This document shows positions 10,579-54,949 of a stretch of DNA of 64,000 bases, piece after piece. Position numbers and translations under genes: made by a program. Position 1 is the first letter of the stretch. Each line of letters opens with the position of its first letter. The stretch is from Cristatella mucedo (lineage: Eukaryota; Bryozoa; Phylactolaemata; Cristatellidae), in contig WPIO01000021.1 in NCBI GenBank assembly GCA_009760855.2, positions 496,001 through 560,000 of the forward strand. The letters run 5' to 3'. The notes beneath the pieces are model-generated. The model was not told the origin of the DNA. It ran no database searches and saw only the letters and a list, made by a program, of their open reading frames with translations.

Positions 10579-13500
10579 GTGAGCCTCAGGCATGCGCGCG
10601 AGCGGTGGCGGCGGCGGCAAGAGCCGTCGGCTGGCTGCAGCCGGCCGGATAGCAGCCGCGATGACCAGCACGTGACTTGACGCACGTACGTCTCTGCATT
10701 GCAGATGCAGCTGCCAGCTACATCAGAGCGCTCGAGATGAGGGTGCAGTCACTCGAGCAAGAGAGGAACAACTACCAAAAGGTATTGTGTGCCAGTGCAC
10801 CTCCCACGTCCGTGCTCGTATCTACCACGATGTGGGGTGAGGTGTTGTGCTGGCTCACCAGTCACCCCTCCCCGGTCGCTCTAGATAGCGCCGTGTTTGC
10901 TTGTTGAATGGTGCCGTGAATGCTCCTACTTCCTCGGCCAGCTTTTGCGGTGAGCAAGTGCTGACCGGTGGCCCTGCACAAACGGATGTGGTGGTTCGGG
11001 CTGCATGTGGTTGCATTCGATCGCTATGTATCCACAATTGCCAAGCGATTGAGCAGTGGCAGTATATCTTCCATCGGCAATCCGGTGGAGGTGCTAATCT
11101 AAAGCTGCCGTGGAGGTTGGGTGGAGTGGCTTTACCGCCTGCCCGCCCCTACTCTGATGCAAGACTTTGCAAGGGATTGGCGAGCCCTTCTATGTGCCCG
11201 TATTATTTGTACGTCTGCCGTTTGAGTGCGTGTTGTGTTTTGTTGCAGCATTGGTAGCATCAGCTCTTGCAGGACGAGTGCCGGGCTAGTTATCTCGTCG
11301 TGTGTCGCCGTCGGTTTTCGAGTGGCTGCATTTATTTTAAACCCCCTCTTCTCATACCGCTCGTCAACTGCCGTCCAGCAAACTCTCCTTTCCCCAGCAA
11401 CCATCCTGCATCAATGGCAGCGTCTTCTGCTGGGCCATGCCAGTCGGAGCTGCTGCTGCTGCTCCTGCAGCTGTATGATGATTTCAGGCAGCTGGCGGCT
11501 CTGGTCTGGGCTCTGCTCGATTTGCAGCAAGGCATTTCCAGATGCCGATGTCTCGTTCGGGCCGCGCGCGCTAGCCGCGCCCGGTTCACTTATTGACATC
11601 GCCATTGTGGAAGGGCCTGGCGGCCTTGACAAAAGGCCTTTATTCCCTTTATTTGGCTTCTGATAGTACATGACTAGGTGGGCCATTAGGTAATTTTTGC
11701 CTTGATATGCCGACAGCAAATTGTTTTGAGAACTCATGGGCTGCTTGTAGTTGGGCCATTGATTGATTGCTGCAGCTCTGCAGCTTTTTTCTTCTGTTAG
11801 GTGGACGGCCAGGCCGAGTAGCCGGCGCTCCACTTGCTAGAGCTGCTGTCGAAGTAGGAGCGAAATCCTTTGCCACGTAGAGTCGCATAGTGCTGCGCGG
11901 CTCGATTTTCGTGAGAACGATGCAACTTACCCATGCAGCCGGCAGCTGTCGCTCTGCCGTGCGGTGGCATAGTCGGACGGTGTCCGTATAGGACTATCAG
12001 AAGTCGCTGCTAAGGTGCCTTCAACTACAAAACGCGTTTGCAATGGTGCTTTGCTATATCTGGAGCAGCATATAAACAATGCGAGCGTGGCTTTTTGAGT
12101 CAGCGTACCCACCTCCCCCCCCCCCCGGGAGTCAGTGTAACCTCCCTCGGAGTCATTGTACCCTCCCTCCCTCGGGGTGGGATGGGAGGCGGAGTGGGGA
12201 TTGGCCGTGAATATCGGGCAGCCGGTAAGCGTTGTGGCTTGCCACGGCTGAAGCTGCAGTTCATCTGCCGTGTGTTTTAGCCCTGCGTGCTTGACCCCAT
12301 GTGGAACTTCACGCTGGCCTTACGTACCGGGCCTTGCCGCGCAATTCGGAAATGCCTAAACAAATTTAAATAACATATGTACTTCATGTGCATAGCGCCC
12401 CAAGAGAATTTAACCTCTATTCAGGCACTTCACATATGCCACAGGACTCGAGCCCACTACCTCGTTCATCAAATGCATTCACCTTTAACTTGGTCGGGGC
12501 GAGCACCTTAGCCACTGGACCACACCAGCGCTGCCTAGTTAAGTTATCCCTATTGAGATAGGCGGCGCCTGCTTAATCGGCTTCATTTTTGGTTCCCGGC
12601 TTTAGATTAGGTAGAATCGTGGGTTACCCCCTCCCCCCTCTGATGAACATTCTACTGCCGAGCTGAGTCTGATGATTGGCGGGTCTGCAATCGTGCAAGC
12701 AAGTGTCATCGAGCTCGCCGGGAAGTGTGGGGACTTGCAGCTCGCTTTCTGTTGCGCAATAAACCTCTAGGGTTTGCCGGGATTGCTCTTGCAGCGAGGT
12801 GGCCGACGTTGCAAGTCGCTTTAACAGCAGATTCAAGCAACTTAATCGGAGAGAGCAATGAAGTCGGAGGCTGCACTGTACGGCAGAATTACCCCTCCCA
12901 CGGAGGTCACTTCAGCAGTCGCTTTTGTGGATCAATAGTCACTTGTTGCATCGATTACGTGAATAATCATGACCAGCTTGATTTCCAGCTGAATGTCGAG
13001 AGGCAGCTTCGTCAAAATAGCCGTATGATCGTGCTACTGTGAAACAGGCAGTTTCATTGCTCTGCTGGCCGTGGCATGTTGTTGACGTATGTACAGCATA
13101 GCATACTTGCTGCCTTAGCAACTTAAAAATGATGTGTGAATGGGCGGCTTCACGTTTGGTCCTGCCTGACACAAGGTTGCATGCCGCATGTATTGTTGTG
13201 TCAGCAGCTGTGGCTCTGGTGGTGAGCAAGCTGGTGAAGCACAAGCTGGAGTCTCTGGAGCAGCACGAACCGTAGCATAACGAGGCACTCTTGCTTCTAG
13301 TGCCTCTTGGTATACATATATACGCGAGGGTGTGAACAGTGGTGACACCAGTGCACAAGTCGGTTGGCTACGGTATTTGTACCGAAAGCCACTTGGGCTA
13401 CAGAATATGGCTGTGAGGCACAGACAGGGGCAGCTTCGGGGAGCGTGCTTCTGGTTCACCAGGACTCCACCTCAAAACTGGACTGCACCTCAAAACCTTC

Positions 13501-15781
13501 GGGAGGCAACCATTACTACCCCACATAATTTGGGGCAGAGCCGTGGGTCGCACGGCTTATCTTGATTATCTGCTCCCATTAAGGACGATGGTCTCATGCA
13601 CACAAACCATCCCTCACTCCATAGGAAACATTTCTAAGACACTACAGCCTGGCTTGGGTGGGTGGGAGGGAGGGGCTCTCATGGGCAGCTTCCATTGGGG
13701 CTGGATCCACGGGCTGCATTGCATCGGCTGCTTATCGGTGGCACTACAGCCACCTCGACTGCTCTGTCCTCGTTCTTGGAGCCCGATACCGACACCGGTG
13801 CTAGCCGGCCGGGCCTGTCGAGTTTGTCAAAGTGCACGACCTTTTGATTGGCCATGTCGTTGATCAGGGGCAGTTTCCACACCCCGGCTGCCGGTCGAGC
13901 GAGGATGTAGTAATATTAAGTAATTATAGGCCGTTTGTATAGCTCACTTAATATAACTAAATCATAGAGAAGCTATAACCGAAGGCTTAAGGACATTCAC
14001 GGTTTCATGCTCAGACGAGCGTGCAAAAGCACACAAGAAGACAGTATGGGCCATCGGTTAGTAGACGCCCTCATTACTAGCATGCGACTCCCGTGGCCAC
14101 GCCGACCTTCACCTCGGCTTCACGCCGGAAGCTCACACTCACCCTTTCGCCAACAGATCCTGGAGGTGCACGAACTGATCGAGCGAGCGCCGGATTCTGC
14201 TGCCTTCGATGTCACCGCTGCCACATGCGCTGCTGCCGGCACGGGCTCCGCCGAACGCCCCAACGAGCAGCAGCCGCCGCCGCAGCAGCCACCGCCTTCA
14301 CCCGACGCTGGCAGCGCGACGGCATCGAGCCACACCGGCGGCGCCGGAGGCGACGAGCTGGGACTGACGGAGAAGGCCATCGTGAGGGAGCTGTGCAATG
14401 TAAGAGGCAGCTCGGTGCCCTGCGTGCCCCGGCTTAGCCAGACACGCAGGGGGCTCAGCGCGCTACCGTCGTCCGCAAGAGGTCTGCAGCGACACCGCGG
14501 ACCTCGTACGCGCGTTCCTCGCCGCTGCAGGTAATATGGCGCAAGCTGGACGAGCGTCGGACGGCTGCCCCAGCCGCCGGGAGCGCCTCAGTGGCAGTGG
14601 CCGACAGCCCGCTCGGCAGCCGGCTCGGGCCGCAGGGCAGCTGCGCTGTGGATGGCAACGCCGCGGCGGCGGCGTCGTCACTCGACGGTGCACACGGCTC
14701 GAAGCTCGTGCCCGCAGCTGCAGCCGTGGCGGCGCCCGGTGCCGCAAGCGATGGCAGAGCCTTGCCGGTCGCCGTCCCGGCACAGCACCCTCGCACGGCC
14801 GGCTCTGCCTCTGACGGACCCGTGTATTATGCCGCCGCAGCCGCTCAGCCTGGCTTGCACGGAACGGCCGTCCGACCGGCGGCTAGTGCATCCACGGAGT
14901 CGACTGCACACCGGAACGTGTCACGTCCTTACGGTGTCACCCAGTATGGCGGCTCCGGTCCTGCTTATGAGGGTGCCGCAGCAGGCCCGTACGAGCCGAC
15001 TTATTCAGACAGAGCTCAGCAGAGCAAAAGCAGCCGCACCGACCGTTACACCTCGTTCGTCCTCACCGGAAGCTCCCTGGTGAACGGCGTTCTGGACAGC
15101 AGGCGCAGAGGCGGGGCCGATCCGGCCACTGGCGCTGCTGCGGCTAGTGCCGCAGGTGTCGTTGGCGGTACGCCGGCGGCGGCATACGGTGGCGATGGTG
15201 CTGGCATAGCCGTATTCCGGGACCCCCGCAGCAGCTTCAATTTGCATTCCGGCTCGGGCCTGCCTCGCTTCGGGGAGGCTTCCCTAGGCCGCGAGTTTTT
15301 GCTGCCCGGGCAACCGGGCCGCACGAACCTAGGCAGCGGCGATGCTGCAGCTGCTGCAGCAGCCCCTTCCGCTAGCCATCCGGGCATCCAGCCACCGCCG
15401 CCCGACTTGTCCAGTCGCAGCAGTAGTATGTCGTCGACGGGCAGCTGGTCTGCTCCGCACAGCGGAAGCGGCAGAGGTGGCGGCGGAAGCAGTGGCAGCA
15501 GTCATGGCTACTGGCAGCCGGGAGCGCCGTCACTGCAGCCACCGGCGGCCCTCGGTGGCGCTCTGGCCAGCAGACATGCTGTCTTCGTCGGCGCCGGAGG
15601 AGTGCCGAGCGGCGGCATCGATCGTCGGCTCGGCGCCGATCTGGCCGCCGGTGGCGGCTACGGGCAGCATTCGCTTGCCCGGCCTGGACAGCAGCCCCCC
15701 ATTTATGCCAACCAGAGCTTGCCTGGCATGCCTGCCTCCGGAAGCAATCTGCTGCCCCCACGTGCCCACAAACTGCCGTAG
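9726..15781 (+). CDS. CCDC85: coiled-coil domain-containing protein 85 (CCDC85 family), four coding exons
   Basis: By my model the coding exons are 9726-10578, 10705-10781, 14157-14399 and 14531-15781. Phases 1, 0 and 0 all agree and give 807 residues. The N-terminal coiled coils carry the family signature: REVNRRLQTHLVEIR, RELCCFLDDERQ, HEWQRFGQ and a second LRELCLFLDDER. Exon 2 matches the short SYVRQLEARV-type coil. Exon 3 carries ILEVHELIER and EKAIVRELCN, and exon 4 opens with VIWRKL, as in vertebrate CCDC85A/C. In other animals these proteins act at cell junctions with p120/delta-catenins (C. elegans PICC-1). Family members in vertebrates are usually shorter. Here alanine-, glycine- and serine-rich linkers and a long C-terminal tail add length. 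The start is supported by the upstream in-frame stop and by G at -3 and +4. Which paralogue it is cannot be said. Confidence 0.93.
10705..10781 (+). CDS. CCDC85: CCDC85 coding exon 2
   Basis: The acceptor tctctgcattgcag is followed by 77 nt encoding AAASYIRALEMRVQSLEQER and NNYQK, the short third coil of the family. The donor is GTATTG. The preceding intron is only 126 nt. Phases 1 in and 0 out fit both neighbours. Confidence 0.9.
12380..12538 (-). repeat. SINE family A copy in CCDC85 intron 2
   Basis: Read on the minus strand it has the tRNA-like head (tggtccagtggctaaggtgc), a B-box-like gtgggctcgagtcc and the tail gcctgaatagaggttaaatt. It has diverged from the copy at 6184. Confidence 0.8.
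14016..14092 (+). repeat. dispersed repeat family C, copy 1
   Basis: Shares gcaaaagcacacaagaa, then ggttagta and an acatgc/agcatgc end, with 19806-19906 and 26895-26958. Nature unknown. It may be an internal LINE segment, because similar acatgca strings occur in the LINE 3' UTRs. Confidence 0.55.
14157..14399 (+). CDS. CCDC85: CCDC85 coding exon 3
   Basis: A strong acceptor (ctcaccctttcgccaacag) opens 81 codons. They begin ILEVHELIERAPD and end GLTEKAIVRELCN before the donor GTAAGAG. Between these conserved blocks is a linker rich in Pro, Gln and Ala. Phase 0 on both sides. Confidence 0.93.
14531..15781 (+). CDS. CCDC85: CCDC85 coding exon 4 (terminal)
   Basis: It begins directly after gccgctgcag with GTA ATA TGG CGC AAG CTG (VIWRKLDERR), the continuation of the conserved RELCN-V-W-RKL block. 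It then runs 416 residues of Ala/Gly/Ser/Pro-rich, probably disordered sequence to TAG at 15779-15781. In vertebrate members only about 30 residues follow RKL, so this tail is an expansion. Confidence 0.9.
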   Translation, partial: VIWRKLDERRTAAPAAGSASVAVADSPLGSRLGPQGSCAVDGNAAAAASSLDGAHGSKLVPAAAAVAAPGAASDGRALPVAVPAQHPRTAGSASDGPVYYAAAAAQPGLHGTAVRPAASASTESTAHRNVSRPYGVTQYGGSGPAYEGAAAGPYEPTYSDRAQQSKSSRTDRYTSFVLTGSSLVNGVLDSRRRGGADPATGAAAASAAGVVGGTPAAAYGGDGAGIAVFRDPRSSFNLHSGSGLPRFGEASLGREFLLPGQPGRTNLGSGDAAAAAAAPSASHPGIQPPPPDLSSRSSSMSSTGSWSAPHSGSGRGGGGSSGSSHGYWQPGAPSLQPPAALGGALASRHAVFVGAGGVPSGGIDRRLGADLAAGGGYGQHSLARPGQQPPIYANQSLPGMPASGSNLLPPRAHKLP

Positions 15782-16517
15782 GCTGCTGTGCAGTGCACAG
15801 AGCTCGCTTCCGTTTGCCGTCACCTTGACCCTAGTGCCTTTGCTCTAACGTGAGGACGTTTGCACTCTGTTAACGCTTGCAATGAGCATTAGTTTATTTT
15901 TTATAACAGTTATTTAATAACAATTGCTGCTGCGTTAGCAATGCACCATGAAAGGTCTTCTGATTTATCGTTTGCTGCAGACAGCAGCAGGCCTACGTAT
16001 ACATTGTTGTTTGCAGTGCCCGATAAGGGGCACTGCAAGCTCCTTTAATCTTATGTTCGTTGATGAGTGGATGAGATGGTCTTGATGCTGTTAGATGCTT
16101 GCTTTGGGTCCCGGAGGTCCGTGCTCAACCCAAGAGAGTGAGATGCATCTCTTTTCATTTGAAGGAAAGAAAGTACAATGAAAGCAGTGACAGTTATCTG
16201 ATTGGCACTCTATGCAAGTCTGGCTGTTAGCTCACCCCTGCTTTTTCACAACAAAAAGTGCGTGCAAACCAAGTTGAAACCGTATGAACAGGTGTCGAAC
16301 AAGTTGGTTGAGGCCTCATTACTAGTATAGCTGTCTGGCAAGCCGGCATGATATAGTCAGTTTCTGGTAAGCAGTCAGACGGATGTTGACCACAGGAGAC
16401 CGGATTTGTAGCCAAGCTTGCATTCTGTAATGTTGCAGAGGGCTTACGGCTGCTCCACAGGAGCTGGTGGCGTGTAATCAACCAAAGCTAGTTACAAGTC
16501 TTTCACAATTTAATAAA
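15782..16517 (+). terminator. CCDC85 3' UTR and probable poly(A) signal
   Basis: The first AATAAA on + after the stop is at 16512-16517 (acaatttaataaacgtgg). An AT-rich stretch at 15893-15925 precedes it but lacks the hexamer. Confidence 0.4.
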
Positions 16518-17543
16518 CGTGGAGATTTATCAACAATTGCCAAGGATATAGATAGCTGTGATGCTCAGAGAAACCCATTACAAGCACACCCACCTGGCCA
16601 GGCTAACCTAGCGATCAGAGGTTTTGCAGCTCCAGCAAATTTGGGTCCAACTTGACGGTTCGTTCAAGAATCCCGAATTTCAGTAGCATTGTGGCGGCCG
16701 ACTTACAATGGCTGCCCGCACTCGACTAACCATACCAGCTTAATAAGTAGGGAACTGCCTTATTTTTGGTTAACTAAACAAACTCAACAAAATACAGGAG
16801 CATAAAAGTGCTCACAAAGGAGGGAGAACAGCTAGCGTTCTTTGGCTGAAACCTGAGCTCAACGTGAAACAACACAAAGTCGCCTACAACTGCAAGCATC
16901 CGTGCCACCTGAGGCTAAGCTGAAGAGACTGGAAACTCACCTAGCCGGATGGCTTCAACTATGCAGTAAATTAAAAAAATCATTTCGCATAGGGCCCTAA
17001 GAGAACTAAATCTCTATTCAGGCGCTTCACATATGCCGAAGGGCTCGAGCCCACGACCTCGGTCATCAAATGCTTGACCTCGGTCGTTAATTTGGCCCAA
17101 GGGCACCTTAGCCCCTGGGCCAAATCAAGGTGGCGATTTAGCAGATTTGGATCAGCAAAGAGCTGATATTCTCTCGCCAAGTCAGTGTTTCAAGCTCTTA
17201 TGATCAATGCCAGGCTGAATATCTTCAGCAGTCAATCGAAGTGAACATAAATAGCTGCAAATCCCGAGTCGCTATGACTCAAAAACTAGCGACTTCATAA
17301 GTCCTAGTCCGGGCACTGATTGCATGCTCCGAACCGAGATCCGGATCACCAGGTCGCTAGATGGCTTCGTTCGTAACCGGAGCAGGACTGCACCACGCCC
17401 GGAACCTGCAACACGCTCGGCTCAACTTAAAAAAGGCAGTCATTCTAGCACCCACCCGAGCCAGGTCACACGAGCCACTAAGCTTGAAGCAGAGATCACC
17501 ATGTCCATTTTGTATGGCCAAGACAACAATAGAAAAAGAATCG
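16518..17543. other. convergent intergenic gap
   Basis: Between the two poly(A) signals there is one minus-strand SINE A and otherwise unassigned sequence. Confidence 0.6.
16978..17136 (-). repeat. SINE family A copy between the convergent genes
   Basis: Minus-strand reading gives a head like tttggcccaggggctaaggt, a B box gtgggctcgagccc and the tail gcgcctgaatagagatttag. It carries a short internal duplication of the cgaggtca-type segment. Confidence 0.82.
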
Positions 17544-17549
17544 TTTATT
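17544..17549 (-). terminator. probable RFC1 poly(A) signal
   Basis: An AATAAA on the minus strand lies 417 nt past the RFC1 stop. It is followed by a T/G-rich stretch (tctttttctattgttgtc), as expected downstream of a cleavage site. Confidence 0.55.
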
Positions 17550-17966
17550 AATTCAACCTGAAGCCGCGAAGAGAAGTCGCGCTACAATCCATGCGAGGCC
17601 TGCTTCGGCATCGGCTTGCTACCAGAACGACCGGCGACCGATGAGCAGCAGCAGCACCAGCCGTTAAATGCCACTCACATCCAAGGCGAATTAATCCTGT
17701 CAAGGGTTTTTGGTGGAGTGCACGGCGCCGTCTGGAAGCATGCCGGTAGCCTGCTTCGCGCTGGCCTCTGGCTGCTTCGCCGCGTCGGCACAACGTCAAA
17801 CTTTGACGGCAGACAGACTCTCCCCTCGGTGCAGCGACTCGCTGACACGTGGGGTGAGAGGGGACTTCCTGCCCCACGTGCGAACGAGTCACCAGAAGAA
17901 CCCCACGACGGCATGGCAGAGACGAGAGCCACAATGCAGCCTGTGTGAGCACGTGGCAGCTGCAGG

Positions 17967-51520
<33,554 letters not shown>

Positions 51521-52870
51521 CTGCAACGACAAATCAGCCTTGACTGTACAGCCAACTTTGCCAAGAGAAACGAGAATACCCCGAAGAAAATAACCATCTG
51601 GTAGAAATAAATGTGCAATAATTCGTTTACAGAAAATTCTGTGCATATCAGCGCCAACTTCGACGGGAAGCTTTCAGCGGGAAAAAAATTAGAAAACTGA
51701 GCAGGTTATCATCAGCTAGTAAGAAAAGTATAGCAACTAGATCAAATTCAATATATTCCACTTAGTAAAGGCACGGGTCGCATTCACTGGAACTGCTGGT
51801 GATGGGCTGCACGAGGTGAGTGCAATACCGGGAGAGGATGCGGAAGGGAGGCGATACAACTTATTGACTTACATGAATGCCATGACCGAAATGCCTCACA
51901 TCGACAAGAAACATCGCATCGATCATATCGATGTATTCCACACCTTGAAAAAGGTGTGTCATGACGCACGACGAAGGGATTGACGCCGTATACCCCACCA
52001 AAAGCACTAGATGATTGATCGGCACTAGACCCCCAAGTGACAGCCTATTCACACGAGACAGCAATCGCCTCCAAACGGCTACACCAAAGACGAAAAAACA
52101 TCCTACTGATAACTGTAGAAGAATGGCTACGCAAACTCATACGGGGGGGGCTCATACGTAGATCAGAAACAGTGCCGCGGGCGCGCAAACAGAAGGCCAA
52201 ACCTGACGAGGAATTACGTGGCATCTAATGATGCCTCTAAAAAAGCTCGAACACGGCAATCGAGTTAATTTGAGCTCTCGCTGCACGGTACAATCATCGG
52301 GCTTTAAATGCGTCGCGACACATGGACTAAGGCAGTCGTGGACGCCGGCCCGACGCCAGGACTAATCTCGCTATTTCTGCAAGCACTAGCAAACAAAGAC
52401 CTGAAGAAAACGAACTTGAGCTACGCGAGCATATGAAAACACTATTTAAAAGCAGACGTTGCGGCGACACAGGAAAAGCGCCAGCCCCGCAGAACATACC
52501 ATTTGGCGCGCGCCGGAGAAGTAACCTTGACCGTGTAATGTAGTTCTCCAAAGATGACCTTTCACTCCACGACCTCCAACCCCTAGCAACCGCCCAAGCT
52601 GGCGCCTTTTTTCGTGAACTGTGTATCCTCGATTTTTGAATTTACAACTGCTAAAATTATTAAAAATTAAAATGACATTGCATTGAAGGTAAACGGGACT
52701 CACGTTCGACGTAGGCACTGCGTGGTCGCTCTTATGTTCAGTTACCGCTCGCACAGCGGACTGTTCTTAACCAATTATTTCAAGCCCAGATGCCATTTTC
52801 GTCGTCATTTCTACCCGCGTGCGTACATTTACTGGGGATTGCAGATTCTTAGCACACTCTTCATTTCCTA
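51521..52870. other. upstream of the first RFC1 exon seen
   Basis: The RFC1 start exon and promoter should lie here or further right, but no convincing ATG-plus-donor was found. A frame on - (51861-52064) ends HFGHGIH at a good GTAAGTC donor. It is unlike the RFC1 N-terminus of other animals and is left unassigned. Confidence 0.35.
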
Positions 52871-52879
52871 CGACCGGTC

Positions 52880-54430
52880 GTGAGCACCGAGGCCACTTGG
52901 TCTCAAGCTTATTTCAGTGAGGTCCTAAGTGGTCCAGAGAAGAATTACTGTGTTGCGAGGAAAGAGTTGCTAGCCATTATAAAAAGTCTAGGGAAATTTT
53001 CATCCGTAACTGTACGGGACTGTTTTCATGATCCGAACCTACCACGCGGCTCTGAAATGGCTTCGCACCGCGGAAAAACGCAGTTGGGCAGCTCGTTCGG
53101 TGGGCTGGAAAATTATACTACAATAATCACGTGACACAGCATAGAGGTGGAGCAGCCGATGGGAACACCGACAGCTTGATAGTCAGACCTTGCACTGTTG
53201 AGTGCAAGCGTTTTACCAGTAAGAGATCGAGGTGTTGCTGTATACTATCAGATTGCGTTTGAAGATGATGCAGAGGCTTTGACCTGCAGCCACTGGTGCA
53301 GCGGTTACGAGAATGCATGCGGCGTCCGGCGCGGAAGAAAGCACCTCCCCGTAGCAAAGCCACTGAGTATTGCTGGTCGCAATGGTACGTTTTCAGATTC
53401 CATCGAGGAGTGCCACAGCGGAAGTGGCTATCGCCAAATGGCCTGATGACAACTTTGCTAACCGTGCCACCTATGAAGGTCAGGCTCATAGTTAAGACTA
53501 AAGCGCTCGACATTAAGCCTACAGGTGGACACCAAGGGGTTAAGAAGACATTGAGTTATCTGAGCCAGAGTCTCTATTGGATTAGCATGCGTAGCGATAT
53601 TGACGAGGAGTCCTGTCGGGCATGCTGTGCCGAGAAGGGGTCCAGGGAGCGCCATATGGCATCATTGCAGCTTGTAGTAGGTAGTTGCTCCAGTGGAACG
53701 AGTGGCTGCTAATATAGCCGACCCTTTGGCTACATAAGTACATCTGTGTCTTAGTGGATTACTTTACTAAGTGGCCTGAAGCCAACGCGATTCCTGACCA
53801 AGAGGTCACTACCGGTGCCAGCGTTGCATTTCTTGTTGTGATTTATTGTATTGTTTTGGCATACCCTAAGAATTGTATTTTGAGCAGGGCACCAATTTTG
53901 AGTCAGTTGTAAGCTCCAAGTGCTACAAACTGTTGGGTATCCATAAAGCAAGGACTACGCCCCTATATCACAATACTTCAGTAAAAAGCAAAACGATTGG
54001 GATCTGTTTTTGCCACCTTTGCTGACGGAATTTCGTTCAGCAGAGCATGAGTCTACAGGGTTTACTCCTGCCAGAGGGATACTGAGTAGGGAACTGAGGG
54101 TACCGATAGATCTGCTGACAGGAATGCCACCGGCGCAGCCAGCTGTTGATGTTTCAGAGTATTTCCGAGACACCTAGTAATAGGGTTTGGCTTTATAACC
54201 TCGGGAAACGAAGGCACTCTCAACCAAGCTATTGAGCCATTGGGAAGGTCCATGTGATATTGAAAATCGGCTTTCGGGTGGGATTTTTCGCATTCACTCT
54301 TCAGCACAGGCGAAAACCTAAAATGGTGCATGCTAATCGCTCGTCGAAATATCACGAGCCTGGTCATTTCCCTTAGAGCAGCGATACGCAAACAGCGATT
54401 TAGACAGTTCATGGGATCGCGCGACGACGC
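52880..54430 (+). pseudogene. decayed Ty3/gypsy pol relic (RNase H and integrase)
   Basis: In order on + I can read an RNase H part (VLSGPEKNYCVARKELLAII, then a HAALKWLRTAEK-type segment), the integrase zinc-binding part (PTGGHQGVKKTLSYLSQSLY then WISMRSDI), integrase core fragments (VDYFTKWPEANAIPDQEVTT) and a downstream ESTGFTPARGILSRELRVPI segment. Stops and shifts are frequent and no long terminal repeat is recognised. It is an inactive fossil. Confidence 0.88.
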
Positions 54431-54824
54431 GAGTCTCACTGACGATGACCATGACTGACATTGGTGCTGGTCAGTACCAAGTTATAGCAGCAGGTGATTC
54501 CCATCATTACAGGATACTAAAATTAGCCTGCGTAGATCAAAGCAAAGGACGGCAGCACCAAGATAGACGACTGACTACGTAATGGACGACAAGTCCAAAT
54601 GAGTGGTTGGCACGCCCACTACCATAAGTGCTACGCAATGCAAGAAATTTTGCTTTCAGCAATCGCGTCAGAATTCTTTTGAGAAGCGCTTGATCTATCA
54701 CGTTCTCATTTTTTTAACGTCTTTTCATTTCATAGAAAATTGTTTTTCGTTCGCGTGTGCGTGTGAGAAAGAGTTCGTGCGTGTTCCTGTGTGTGTGTTC
54801 ATGAGTGTGCGTTCATGTGTGTGT

Positions 54825-54832
54825 GTTTGTGA

Positions 54833-54871
<39 letters not shown>

Positions 54872-54905
54872 CGTGTGTGTTTGTGTGTGTGTGTGTGTGC
54901 ATGCA
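54825..54905. repeat. imperfect (GT)n microsatellite
   Basis: GT-rich run with interruptions (gtatgtgtatgcgtg). Confidence 0.9.
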
Positions 54906-54949
54906 CACGTGTTTGTGCATACGCATGTGACTGTAAAGCCTGGTGTTTC

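Larger units (their letters stand above)
10782..14156 (+). other. CCDC85 intron 2
   Basis: This 3375-nt intron contains a minus-strand SINE A (12380-12538) and a family C repeat (14016-14092). Several open frames, including a glutamine-rich one on - at 11411-11833, show no family similarity and are probably chance. Confidence 0.7.

Noticed and set aside
9498-10671. Minus-strand frames of 228 and 242 codons across CCDC85 exon 1
   Set aside because: They are shadows of the GC-rich coding exon, with Arg/Ala-rich translations and no domain.
11411-11888. Overlapping Gln-rich minus-strand frames in CCDC85 intron 2
   Set aside because: The QQQQ run comes from a CTG-rich stretch. There is no family similarity and no defensible splice sites.
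51587-51600. ATG followed by GTTATT as RFC1 start exon
   Set aside because: GTTATT is a poor donor and would leave an implausibly short intron.
51861-52064. Minus-strand frame ending at a GTAAGTC donor, considered as the RFC1 start exon
   Set aside because: It would put a long hydrophobic leader before DIRKFFGG, where other RFC1 proteins begin with Met alone.
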